Below are positions 24,562 through 32,984 of a DNA stretch of 36,369 nt, piece by piece. How positions within the stretch are numbered: position 1 is the stretch's first letter; each line of letters starts with the position of its first letter. The stretch comes from JBGZFC01 sp964631255 (GTDB lineage Bacteria > Bacteroidota > Bacteroidia > Bacteroidales > Dysgonomonadaceae): the NCBI GenBank assembly GCA_964631255.1, contig CAZVWS010000021.1, positions 1 to 36,369 on the forward strand. Direction: 5' to 3'. Under the pieces are notes generated by a model. That model was not told where the DNA came from and did not search any database. It saw only the letters and a list, made by a program, of their open reading frames with translations. The translations under genes and the position numbers were made by a program.

Positions 24562-25141
24562 AAATCTGAAAGTTATTCTTAACGGACTCATCAAAGAGAA
24601 TCCTACATTTGTGCTTTTGTTGGGGATGTGTCCCACATTGGCAACCACCAGCTCGGCAATAAACGGGATGAGTATGGGCTTAGCAACTATGTTTGTGCTT
24701 ATCTGCTCTAATGCAGCTATCGCCTTGCTCAAAAACTTAATCCCCGATATGGTACGCATTCCGGCATACATCGTGGTTATTGCAGCTTTCGTAACTATTG
24801 TAGAGATGGTGATGAATGCTTACGTTCCTGCTTTGGCAGATAGTTTGGGTATATTTATTCCGCTCATCGTGGTAAACTGTATCGTGCTGGGTCGTGCCGA
24901 GTCGTTTGCATCTAAAAACGGAGTTTTGGCTTCGGCATTTGACGGATTGGGAATTGGAATGGGTTTCGCGATGGCACTCACGCTGTTGGGTAGCATTCGC
25001 GAACTGTTGGGAACGGGCAAAGTGTTCTCTCTATCCATCTATCCCGAACAATACGGTTCACTTATTTTCGTGCTGGCACCGGGGGCATTCATCGTGTTGG
25101 GCTTTCTGATTGCCATCTTTAATAAACTTCAAAAAAAATAA
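24554..25141 (+). CDS. rnfE: RNF complex subunit E
   Basis: 195-aa membrane subunit, homologue of NqrD, about six transmembrane segments. The conserved cysteine half-helices are LLLGMCPTLATTS and IVVNCIVLGRAESFA. The start ATG at 24554 lies inside the end of rnfG (8-bp overlap), which suggests translational coupling; an in-frame start further upstream is rejected because it would sit deep in rnfG. Confidence 0.96.
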   Translation: MNKNLKVILNGLIKENPTFVLLLGMCPTLATTSSAINGMSMGLATMFVLICSNAAIALLKNLIPDMVRIPAYIVVIAAFVTIVEMVMNAYVPALADSLGIFIPLIVVNCIVLGRAESFASKNGVLASAFDGLGIGMGFAMALTLLGSIRELLGTGKVFSLSIYPEQYGSLIFVLAPGAFIVLGFLIAIFNKLQKK

Positions 25142-25182
25142 CACCGAGAATGGGAGCATACGACAGCGAATAAAAACTCCTG

Positions 25183-25211
25183 CTCGTAACTCTTAATCTC
25201 GCAACTCGCAA
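25183..25211 (+). repeat. Heptamer repeat in the rnfE-rnfA spacer
   Basis: Four near-identical 7-mers of the form CTCNNAA: CTCGTAA, CTCTTAA, (one extra T) CTCGCAA, CTCGCAA. They end 3 bp before the rnfA start codon, where a ribosome would bind. The origin is probably slippage or a dispersed repeat family. Confidence 0.55.
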
Positions 25212-25214
25212 ATT

Positions 25215-25799
25215 ATGGAATATATTGGAATTATTATAGTTGCTATTTTTGTAAACAACATCGTTTACTCGCAATTCTTGGGAATTTGCCCGTTTTTGGG
25301 CGTCTCCAAAAAAGTGGACACCGCCATCGGGATGGGGCTTGCCGTTACCTTCGTGCTAACCATTGCCACCATCGTTACCTTTTTGCTCTACAAAAGCGTG
25401 CTTTTGCCTTTCAATTTGGGTTATTTGCAAACCATATCGTTTATTTTGGTAATCGCTGCATTGGTGCAAATGGTGGAAATTATTCTCAAAAAAGTATCGC
25501 CGTCGTTGTACCAAGCTTTGGGCGTTTTCCTACCACTCATTACCACCAACTGTGCCATTTTGGGTGTTGCCCTTCTGGTTATCCAAAAAGATTTCAACCT
25601 GTTGCAGTCGGTAGTTTATGCCGTTGCCACATCGTTGGGTTTTGCTTTGGCATTGGTTATTTTCTCGGGCGTACGCGAACAGCTTTCGTTGACCAAAGTG
25701 CCCAAAGCGATGCAAGGAATTCCTATCGCCCTTATCACTGCCGGAATTATAGCCATGGCATTTATGGGATTCTCGGGAATAGATCAGGTTTTTAAATAA
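25215..25799 (+). CDS. rnfA: RNF complex subunit A
   Basis: 194-aa membrane subunit, homologue of NqrE and inverted-topology partner of RnfE, about six transmembrane segments. Conserved cysteine segments are SQFLGICPFLGVSKK and ITTNCAILGVALLV. Ends IIAMAFMGFSGIDQVFK, like NqrE. Last gene of the rseC-rnfBCDGEA operon, followed by a strong terminator. Confidence 0.96.
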   Translation: MEYIGIIIVAIFVNNIVYSQFLGICPFLGVSKKVDTAIGMGLAVTFVLTIATIVTFLLYKSVLLPFNLGYLQTISFILVIAALVQMVEIILKKVSPSLYQALGVFLPLITTNCAILGVALLVIQKDFNLLQSVVYAVATSLGFALALVIFSGVREQLSLTKVPKAMQGIPIALITAGIIAMAFMGFSGIDQVFK

Positions 25800-25817
25800 T
25801 CATATAAAAATACGAGT

Positions 25818-25856
25818 AAAAGAGCGTTGCAGAAAATTTATCTGTAACGCTCTTTT
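25818..25856 (+). terminator. Intrinsic terminator of the rnf operon
   Basis: Arms of 15 nt (AAAAGAGCGTTGCAG and CTGTAACGCTCTTTT) pair with one wobble around a 9-nt loop, followed by GTTT. It lies 19 bp after the rnfA stop. Confidence 0.85.
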
Positions 25857-25966
25857 GTTTGATAGGATGAGATATAAGAAATAAAAAAGGATATTTGGTT
25901 AAACCAACGCCCAAATAATCTGTCATAGCGTTAAAGAATTGGACAAACTATTAAAAAACTACAGAT

Positions 25967-27328
25967 ATGAAAACTTTAAGACTTTCCCTCATTCTCGCGT
26001 TAGTTTCCATGATGTTCACATCTTGTGGCGTATATTCGCAATCGGGTTATTATAGTGGCGGTTATAACGATGACTATTACGAGAACGATTATGACGATTA
26101 TTACGATTACGACGACGATGATTATTACGCATACAATGATTACGACTCGGATGTAGCCTTTCAAACATTCTATAACGAATTGCGTCCGCACGGACGTTGG
26201 GCAAATCACCGCCAATATGGTCGAATTTGGATTCCCAGAGCCGGACGCAACTTCCATCCTTATGCAACCAACGGATATTGGGTAATGACAGATTACGGCA
26301 ATATGTGGGTGTCAAACTACTCGTGGGGATGGGCCCCATTTCACTACGGACGCTGGTTTTTCGATAACTACTATGGTTGGGCATGGGTTCCCGGATACGA
26401 ATGGGCACCGGCTTGGGTTTCTTGGAGAAGTGGCGGCGGATATTACGGATGGGCACCAATAGGTCCCGGTGTTTCAATCAATATCTACATCAACACACCA
26501 TCCAGCTATTGGACATTCCTCCCCAACAGATATATGTACAACCGCAATATGCACAGATATTACGACAGATACAGTCCAAATATTTACAACCAAACAACAA
26601 TTGTAAACAATACATATATCTATAACAACAACCACTACTACAGCGGTCCAAGTGCAAGAGATTACGAACGTGAAACCGGAAGACGCACATCGGTACGCAC
26701 CATCCAAACCACAAGCAACCGCTCAGGCAGAACTTCTACCAATGTAACCAACAATTCGGTAAGTGTATATCGTCCCGATGCCGCAACAAGAGGCTCATCG
26801 TCCGGTCGCACTTCAACAGTTCGTCCTGCAACTACACGAAACAGTGAAAGCAGCAGAAATATAGAAAATGGACGAACCACGAATAGCAGAACGATAGATA
26901 ACAACAATCGGACAAAATCGGGCAGTACAAACAGAGAAGTGAATAGCCGAAATGAAGATGCTCGCCAAAACAGACCTGCGGCAACAGCACGTGGCAGTGT
27001 AAACAGAACACAACCACAATCTCGCCCCAATAGCCAGAGCGGAGTTCGCCAACAAAGTTCATCGGTGCAGCGAGGATCGGTTCGCCAACCAAGTACGAGC
27101 AATAGAAATGCAAGTGTTCGTCAGCAAAGTACTCCAACCAGAAGCAGCGGAAGCCGAGTAAACAATCGGACAGCAAACCAAAGCTCGTCCAACAACCGAA
27201 GTACAGTAAGAAGTACAACGCAAAGCTCGAGCCGAAATTCGGCAACAAGCAGCAGTCGTACTACTACTTCCAGTTCACGTAACAGCGACGATAACAGCAG
27301 AAGCGGTCGTTCGAGTGGTCGCAACTAA
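25967..27328 (+). CDS. DUF6600-type lipoprotein with Tyr/Asp N-terminus and Ser/Arg-rich tail
   Basis: 453 aa. Lipobox FTSCG (Cys at about residue 20). Residues about 25-62 are a Tyr/Asp/Asn stretch. Residues about 63-200 contain the WG-rich repeats typical of DUF6600: LRPHGRWANH, YGRIWIPRA, WGWAPFHYGRW, GWAWVPGYEWAPAWVSWR, YYGWAPIGPG. The remaining half (about 210-453) is Ser/Arg/Thr/Asn/Gln low complexity with no visible fold. Role unknown; a surface or matrix function is a guess. The start is certain from the signal sequence. No operon partner: terminators lie on both sides. Confidence 0.8.
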   Translation: MKTLRLSLILALVSMMFTSCGVYSQSGYYSGGYNDDYYENDYDDYYDYDDDDYYAYNDYDSDVAFQTFYNELRPHGRWANHRQYGRIWIPRAGRNFHPYATNGYWVMTDYGNMWVSNYSWGWAPFHYGRWFFDNYYGWAWVPGYEWAPAWVSWRSGGGYYGWAPIGPGVSINIYINTPSSYWTFLPNRYMYNRNMHRYYDRYSPNIYNQTTIVNNTYIYNNNHYYSGPSARDYERETGRRTSVRTIQTTSNRSGRTSTNVTNNSVSVYRPDAATRGSSSGRTSTVRPATTRNSESSRNIENGRTTNSRTIDNNNRTKSGSTNREVNSRNEDARQNRPAATARGSVNRTQPQSRPNSQSGVRQQSSSVQRGSVRQPSTSNRNASVRQQSTPTRSSGSRVNNRTANQSSSNNRSTVRSTTQSSSRNSATSSSRTTTSSSRNSDDNSRSGRSSGRN

Positions 27329-27349
27329 TCTATCTGATTGATTTTTTCC

Positions 27350-27388
27350 ACGGGGTTTTATACATAGCGTTATAGAACCCCGTTTTTT
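27350..27388 (+). terminator. Intrinsic terminator of the DUF6600 lipoprotein gene
   Basis: Arms ACGGGGTT and AACCCCGT around an 18-nt loop, followed by six T. It lies 22 bp after the stop codon. Confidence 0.85.
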
Positions 27389-27454
27389 GTGCTTTGAGGA
27401 ATAAACAAATTTGTTATTAACGACTTTTTGTTAGTGTTTTCGACTTAGGTATAA

Positions 27455-27488
27455 CAAAAAAACTGCCGCATGGAACGCGGCAGTTTTT
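27455..27488 (-). terminator. Intrinsic terminator of rpsA
   Basis: AAAAACTGCCGC and GCGGCAGTTTTT arms with a 7-nt loop; on the minus strand the hairpin runs into a T-stretch. It begins 29 bp past the rpsA stop. The near symmetry (A-tract and T-tract) could make it work in both directions. Confidence 0.85.
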
Positions 27489-27516
27489 ATCTATTTCAAT
27501 CGGATTGAATCCGAAA

Positions 27517-29406
27517 TTACTCTTCCGTTTTGGCTTCTTCAGCTTCGGTTTCGGGTTGTTCCTTCACCTCTTCTTTAGCGGCTTCAGCTTTGCTTTCTTT
27601 GAATGCTTGCACTTTTTGGTTGTCGAGTTTCTCTTTCAACGCTGCCAATTCTTCGATGTCGCCCAATGTAGTTATTTCCATCGGGGCGGTCATTGCTGCC
27701 GGAGCAGCTGCTTGTGCATCGCCTTTTTTGGTTGAAGTGCGTTTCACTTTTTTAGTTTCGTCAGTTCCTTTTCCTTCTTCGTGGATGCGGCTGTGCGAAA
27801 CGATAATGCGTTTGGCATCTTTATTGAACTCAATCACTTTGAACTCCAATTTTTCATCGATTTGCGCTTGCGAGCCATCTTCTTTTACCAAGTGTTTTGG
27901 AGTTGCAAATCCTTCTACGCCGTAAGGCAAAGAAACGATTGCTCCTTTATCGAGGAATTCGATGATAGTGCCTTCGTGTACAGATCCGGTGGTGAAAATT
28001 GTTTCAAACACGTCCCATGGGTTTTCTTCTAATTGTTTGTGTCCGAGACTTAAGCGACGGTTTTCTTTGTCGATTTCGAGAACTTGAACATCTATTTTCG
28101 CGCCAATTTCTGTAATTTCGCTCGGGTGTTTGATTTTTTTCGTCCAAGAAAGGTCAGATATGTGAATCAATCCTTCTACGCCGTCTTCAATTTCAACGAA
28201 TGCACCAAAGTTGGTGAAGTTGCGTACGGTAGCTGCGTGTGTGCTGCCAACGGGATATTTTTCTTCGATATTTTCCCATGGATCCGGTTTCAATTGTTTG
28301 ATGCCGAGAGACATTTTGCGTTCTTCTCTGTCCAAAGCAAGGATGGCTGCATCTACTTCGTCGCCCACGTTTACAAAATCTTGCGCGCTGTGTAGGTGTT
28401 GTGTCCAGCTCATTTCTGATACGTGGATAAGTCCTTCTACGCCGGGAGCAATTTCTACAAACGCACCGTAATCGGCAATAACCACAACTTTTCCTTTAAC
28501 GATGTCGCCTACTTTCAAGTTTTCGTCAAGTGCATCCCATGGATGTGGAGTCAATTGTTTCAAACCAAGAGCGATACGTTTTTTCTCGTTATCGAAATCA
28601 AGAATAGCTACGTTGATTTTGTCGTCCAATTTCACTACTTCTTCCGGATGTTGGATGCGTCCCCACGATAGGTCTGTGATGTGGATTAAGCCGTCAACAC
28701 CACCCAAATCAACGAATACACCGTAGGATGTGATGTTTTTAACCACACCTTCGAGCACTTGTCCTTTTTCGAGTTTCGAGATGATTTCTTTTTTCTGTTG
28801 TTCCAATTCTTCTTCGATAAGCGCTTTGTGCGAAACAACCACGTTTTTGAATTCAGGATTGATTTTTACAACTTTGAATTCCATTGTTTTGTCAACAAAG
28901 ATATCGTAATCGCGAATTGGTTTCACGTCGATTTGCGAACCGGGCAAGAATGCTTCAATTCCAAATACATCTACAATCATACCACCTTTTGTGCGGCATT
29001 TGATGTAGCCTTTGATAACTTCGTTGTTTTCCATTGCCGCATTTACACGATCCCAAGAGCGTGAAGCGCGTGCTTTTTTGTGCGAAAGGATGAGTTGTCC
29101 TTTTCTGTCTTCTTGGCTTTCGATATAGACTTCTACCTCGTCGCCAATTTGTAGTTCGGGGTTGTAGCGGAATTCGTTCATCGAAACCACGCCGTCCGAT
29201 TTGTAACCGATATTTACAACCACTTCGCGTTTGTTCATGGAGGTAACAGTACCAATAACTACCTCTTTGTCATTGATTTTGTTGAGTGTGTTGTCGTAGC
29301 TTTCGGTAAGCTGCTGTCTGTTTTCTTTGCTGTAAACGTCGTTTTCAGCATATGCTGCCCAATCAAAATCTTCAATGGGAGCTACATTCTTTAAATTGTT
29401 AGTCAT
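27517..29406 (-). CDS. rpsA: 30S ribosomal protein S1
   Basis: 629-aa RNA-binding protein that helps mRNA bind the 30S subunit. Six S1 domains can be followed at about 47-112, 129-198, 215-283, 300-370, 387-457 and 472-543, with recurring patterns such as GVFVDLGGVDGLIHITDLSW, YGAFVEIAPGVEGLIHVSEM and FGAFVEIEDGVEGLIHISDL. After the last domain comes a Lys-rich linker and an Ala/Glu-rich C-terminal tail of about 80 residues. S1 is of particular interest here because Bacteroidota start sites mostly lack Shine-Dalgarno sequences. Start ATG at 29404-29406. Confidence 0.96.
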   Translation of the reverse strand: MTNNLKNVAPIEDFDWAAYAENDVYSKENRQQLTESYDNTLNKINDKEVVIGTVTSMNKREVVVNIGYKSDGVVSMNEFRYNPELQIGDEVEVYIESQEDRKGQLILSHKKARASRSWDRVNAAMENNEVIKGYIKCRTKGGMIVDVFGIEAFLPGSQIDVKPIRDYDIFVDKTMEFKVVKINPEFKNVVVSHKALIEEELEQQKKEIISKLEKGQVLEGVVKNITSYGVFVDLGGVDGLIHITDLSWGRIQHPEEVVKLDDKINVAILDFDNEKKRIALGLKQLTPHPWDALDENLKVGDIVKGKVVVIADYGAFVEIAPGVEGLIHVSEMSWTQHLHSAQDFVNVGDEVDAAILALDREERKMSLGIKQLKPDPWENIEEKYPVGSTHAATVRNFTNFGAFVEIEDGVEGLIHISDLSWTKKIKHPSEITEIGAKIDVQVLEIDKENRRLSLGHKQLEENPWDVFETIFTTGSVHEGTIIEFLDKGAIVSLPYGVEGFATPKHLVKEDGSQAQIDEKLEFKVIEFNKDAKRIIVSHSRIHEEGKGTDETKKVKRTSTKKGDAQAAAPAAMTAPMEITTLGDIEELAALKEKLDNQKVQAFKESKAEAAKEEVKEQPETEAEEAKTEE

Positions 29407-29468
29407 TTGTTGTTAAAAAATTTTTAAAAATAAAATAGTTAGACATTATGTTGTCAAAAAAACGGATG

Positions 29469-29476
29469 CAAAGGTA
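29469..29476 (-). promoter_or_regulatory. -7 box of rpsA
   Basis: TACCTTTG followed by CATC on the minus strand, about 63 bp before the rpsA start. A TTG occurs 20 bp upstream as a weak -33. It fits the TAnnTTTG consensus. Confidence 0.6.
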
Positions 29477-29478
29477 TG

Positions 29479-29521
29479 CAATTTTTTGATACGGAACAAT
29501 TTATAATACAATTTTTTGATA
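29479..29521. repeat. 13-bp direct repeat in the rpsA / M49 divergent promoter region
   Basis: CAATTTTTTGATA occurs identically at 29479-29491 and 29509-29521, start-to-start distance 30 bp (about three helical turns). It lies between the two -7 boxes of the divergent genes. Confidence 0.6.
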
Positions 29522-29553
29522 GAAAAAATTATTATCGACAAACAAAAAAGTAG

Positions 29554-29561
29554 TATCTTTG
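29554..29561 (+). promoter_or_regulatory. -7 box of the M49 peptidase gene
   Basis: TATCTTTG followed by CAGCC, 27 bp before the start codon at 29589. It fits TAnnTTTG; no -33 TTTG at 19-21 bp. Confidence 0.55.
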
Positions 29562-29588
29562 CAGCCGAACTAAAAATTAATTGGAAAT

Positions 29589-31655
29589 ATGAAAAAACTA
29601 ATCTTTATGCTCACAACAATCTTGCTGTTAGCGGCATGCACAAACAGCAAAAAAAATGAATCGACACAATCATCGGCAAATGATGAAATAGATGCCAACT
29701 TTGAATACAAAGTGGACAGATTTGCGGATATAGAAATTTTGCGCTATCCGGTGCAAGGCTTTAATGCGCTCTCGCTGCAAGAGAAAGAACTTATCTATTA
29801 TCTGTCGCAAGCGGCTTTGGAGGGAAGAGATATTCTTTGGGACCAACACAACAAATATAATCTGACCATTCGTCGCATTTGCGAAAACGTGTACGAAAAC
29901 TACCAAGGCGACAAAGCTACCGAAGATTGGAAAAACTTTGAGACTTACCTCAAACAAATCTGGATGGCAAGTGGTATTCATCACCACTACTCGGAAGATA
30001 AAATTTTGCCTAAATTTTCTCGCGATTACTTCTTGTCGTTGACAAAAGAAGTAAATTTGACCGATTTATTTGCGCAAGAAGGCTTCTCGGCTGAGGAGGC
30101 TATGCAAGAAATTTTGCCCGTTATATTTGATCCCAACGTGATGCCCAAACGCATCAACCAAGCCGCGGGAAGCGACCTCGTGAAAACTTCAGCAGTAAAT
30201 TTCTACGAAAATGTAACGCAAAAAGAGGTAGAAGATTTCTACAACGCGATGAAAGATGTGAACGATAACACGCCCGTATCTTACGGATTAAATAGCAAAG
30301 TGGTGAAAAAAGACGGCGTGATTTCGGAACAAGTTTGGAAACTTGGCGGAATGTACGACAAAGCAATTGCTCGCATTATTTCGTGGTTGGAAAAAGCTGC
30401 AAACGTGGCAGAAAATGCCCAACAAAAAGAGATAATCAACACGCTGATTGCTTATTATCAGTCGGGTGATTTGAAAACATTCGACGACTTTTCGGTGAAA
30501 TGGGTTAGCGACAATACTTCACGTATTGACTTTGTGAACGGTTTTATCGAAACCTATACCGACCCGTTAGGCATGAAAGCAACATGGGAATCGCTTATTA
30601 ATTTCAAAAGCGAAGAGGCTTCTAAACGCACACAAATCATCAGCGATAACGCGCAATGGTTTGAAGACAACTCGCCTATTGACAGCCGTTTCAAAAAAGA
30701 GGAAGTTAAAGGCGTTTCTGCAAAAGTAATCACGGCAGCCATGTTGGGAGGAGATTGCTATCCGGCTACACCAATCGGTATCAATCTGCCCAATGCAAAC
30801 TGGATTCGTCGCGACTATGGCTCCAAATCGGTTACTATTGATAACATCACTTTCGCTTACGGAAAAGCTGCCGAAGGCAATGGCTTCAACGAAGAGTTTA
30901 TGTGGAGTGATGCCGAGCGTGAAAGCAACAAACAATATGGTACGTTGACCGACAATCTGCACACAGACTTGCACGAATGTTTGGGACACGGCTCCGGTAA
31001 ATTGCTACCGGGTGTGGATGGAGATGCGTTGCGTGCCTACGGTTCGCCCGTTGAAGAAACACGTGCCGACCTGTTTGCCTTGTATTATTTGGCAGACCCC
31101 AAATTGGTGGAACTCGGTTTGTTGCCCAATCAGGATGCATACAAAGCAGAATATTACAAATATATAATGAACGGTGCCATGACACAACTAACCCGTATTG
31201 AGCCGGGTAAAAATATTGAGCAGGCACACATGCGCAACAGAGCTCTTATTTCCAATTGGGTGATTGCCAATGGCAAAGCCGACAATGTGGTAGAGTTGAA
31301 AGAACGCGATGGCAAAATATTTGTGGTTGTAAATGATTACGAAAAATTGCGCAACTTGTTTGGACAATTGCTCGCAGAGGTGCAACGAATCAAATCGGAA
31401 GGCGATTTTGAAGCAGCCAAAAATTTGGTTGAAACGTATGCTGTAAAAGTAGACCCAAAATTGCACAACCAAATTTTGGCACGCTACAAAGCATTGGATT
31501 TGGCTCCCTACAAAGGTTTTGTGAATCCGGAATACAAATTGGTTACAGATAAAGATGGAAAAGTAACGGATGTAACTATCTCTTACGACGACGATTATGT
31601 TACACAACAATTGCGTTATTCAAAACAATATTCGGTACTGCCATCCAGAAATTAA
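29589..31655 (+). CDS. Dipeptidyl peptidase III-like M49 metallopeptidase lipoprotein
   Basis: 688 aa. Lipobox LLLAAC (Cys at about residue 17) predicts a lipoprotein exported to the periplasm or outer membrane. The zinc-binding motif is HECLGH (His462, Glu463, His467) and the second motif is EETRAD (Glu489-Glu490 region), the M49 pair with the expected order. The HECLGH form, with Cys in place of Leu, is known from Bacteroides thetaiotaomicron DPP III. Such proteins remove dipeptides from small peptides. Some databases mislabel these as dihydrofolate reductase; no DHFR motif is seen. Single gene with its own promoter and terminator. Confidence 0.9.
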   Translation: MKKLIFMLTTILLLAACTNSKKNESTQSSANDEIDANFEYKVDRFADIEILRYPVQGFNALSLQEKELIYYLSQAALEGRDILWDQHNKYNLTIRRICENVYENYQGDKATEDWKNFETYLKQIWMASGIHHHYSEDKILPKFSRDYFLSLTKEVNLTDLFAQEGFSAEEAMQEILPVIFDPNVMPKRINQAAGSDLVKTSAVNFYENVTQKEVEDFYNAMKDVNDNTPVSYGLNSKVVKKDGVISEQVWKLGGMYDKAIARIISWLEKAANVAENAQQKEIINTLIAYYQSGDLKTFDDFSVKWVSDNTSRIDFVNGFIETYTDPLGMKATWESLINFKSEEASKRTQIISDNAQWFEDNSPIDSRFKKEEVKGVSAKVITAAMLGGDCYPATPIGINLPNANWIRRDYGSKSVTIDNITFAYGKAAEGNGFNEEFMWSDAERESNKQYGTLTDNLHTDLHECLGHGSGKLLPGVDGDALRAYGSPVEETRADLFALYYLADPKLVELGLLPNQDAYKAEYYKYIMNGAMTQLTRIEPGKNIEQAHMRNRALISNWVIANGKADNVVELKERDGKIFVVVNDYEKLRNLFGQLLAEVQRIKSEGDFEAAKNLVETYAVKVDPKLHNQILARYKALDLAPYKGFVNPEYKLVTDKDGKVTDVTISYDDDYVTQQLRYSKQYSVLPSRN

Positions 31656-31693
31656 TGGTATCAGATTCCTCTGAATAGAAAATCAGCAAATAG

Positions 31694-31766
31694 AAGTGTG
31701 GCTGTTCCAAACAACAATTCTATCAGAATTAGAATTCGTGTTTTGAGACAGCCACACTTGTTTTTT
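31694..31766 (+). terminator. Large-hairpin terminator after the M49 gene
   Basis: Perfect 12-bp arms AAGTGTGGCTGT and ACAGCCACACTT enclose a 42-nt loop that itself contains inverted pairs (CAATTCT, AGAATTG-like). A T-run (GTTTTTTATTT) follows on the plus strand. Confidence 0.8.
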
Positions 31767-31816
31767 ATTTTCAATTTTCCAACAAAATGGAAAAGCGGAA
31801 TGAACCTTATTTTCAA

Positions 31817-32974
31817 CTAATCGGCAATATCATTTGCCACGAGATAATTTTTGAGTGTGTTGGCATACATTTCGATGATTTTTTCGCTCAAAAACTCCAC
31901 ATCTTTCTGCTCTAAATCTATTTTATCTATCTGTTTATTAATGTATTCCTCAAAAAAATGCACATCCTGTTTGGTGTATTTTTCAGCGAAGCGATTGCTG
32001 TGGCTTATGCGGTCGTATGCAATGTAATTGAACGGAAAAAACTGGTAGTTGCGGTGAATTTCTTTATCGATAATGCCGGCAACACTACTCAGAATGTCGC
32101 CTCTTTTGGCATGGGTATCCAATTTTTTGAGCTCCTCGTCAATGGGCTTTGCAAATTTGAAATACACCCTTCCTTTGTTTCCCATAATCCCCGTCATCAT
32201 ATTTTCCAAATCGTCTTTTTGTGATTTTTTGTGCTCGGGATTGTCTCGTTTTTGTTGAAATTCTTTCGCTTTCAGAAAATCGCATGGGTCAAATTCGTAA
32301 GAGATGGATAGGGGTACGATATGCAAAGCGGAAAGCGCTTCCACCGGATTGGTGTTGTTGTAGAGGGCAAGCATTTTTAGCAAACTGGTTTGTGTCCTGT
32401 CGTCCGAATCTTTGGCTCTACCTTCACGTTGTGCTATCCAAACCGATTGGGAGCGGTTGGTAATGGTGTCGTAAATATATTCCGATAGGTGTTTGGATGT
32501 TTCTAACATTTGGCGTACGGCAACCTGGCGTTTCACGATGAAACTTTTGTTGAGACGTACCAAATCGCTAATCCACGGGTAGATAAGCAGATTGTCGCCA
32601 ATGGCAATTTCGCCGGTGGGATAGCCGTTGCTGATGAGCAAAATATTGAGAAATGCGGCATCCAATACAATATCGCGGTGGTTCGAGATGTAAACATGAC
32701 TGCCGTGCGCATCAAAATTATCCCAACCCAATGCTTGCAACTCTTTGGTAGTGTTGCGGATAATCTGGAGCATGATAGGGAGGATAACGTGGCGTTGAAA
32801 ATCATCAATCGATTGACACGATTTCATTTTTGCACTCAAAGCCTCCCACGGCATCGGTTTGGTGAGCGTTTCGGCTGCCGATTTAAATTGTGGATTGCCT
32901 ATCAGTTTTTGTACCGTTTGCGGCACTTCGCTATCGCAAAGCGAACGAATATCGTCAAATTTTGAATATCCCAT
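31817..32974 (-). CDS. Glycerolipid acyltransferase (PlsC/GPAT-like superfamily)
   Basis: 385 aa, no signal peptide or strong membrane segment. The acyltransferase block is recognisable: VYISNHRDIVLDAAFL, then GDNLLIYPW, RLNKSFIVKR, and QSVWIAQREGRAKDSDD. The His and Asp in NHRDIVLD are six positions apart (HX5D), whereas the classical motif is HX4D; the same nucleotides confirm it. Likely adds an acyl chain to a glycerophosphate-type lipid, though the substrate is not known. Last gene of the rluD-ddl cluster, 10 bp after ddl. Confidence 0.85.
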   Translation of the reverse strand: MGYSKFDDIRSLCDSEVPQTVQKLIGNPQFKSAAETLTKPMPWEALSAKMKSCQSIDDFQRHVILPIMLQIIRNTTKELQALGWDNFDAHGSHVYISNHRDIVLDAAFLNILLISNGYPTGEIAIGDNLLIYPWISDLVRLNKSFIVKRQVAVRQMLETSKHLSEYIYDTITNRSQSVWIAQREGRAKDSDDRTQTSLLKMLALYNNTNPVEALSALHIVPLSISYEFDPCDFLKAKEFQQKRDNPEHKKSQKDDLENMMTGIMGNKGRVYFKFAKPIDEELKKLDTHAKRGDILSSVAGIIDKEIHRNYQFFPFNYIAYDRISHSNRFAEKYTKQDVHFFEEYINKQIDKIDLEQKDVEFLSEKIIEMYANTLKNYLVANDIAD

Positions 32975-32984
32975 TTCTATTCAC

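Noticed and set aside
26474..27324. Hydrophobic minus-strand frames opposite the DUF6600 gene
   Set aside because: They are the complement of the Ser/Arg/Thr/Asn low-complexity tail and show no domain.
27404..27415. 12-bp palindrome AACAAATTTGTT between two terminators
   Set aside because: It is AT-rich and short, with no nearby start site on either strand; likely chance.
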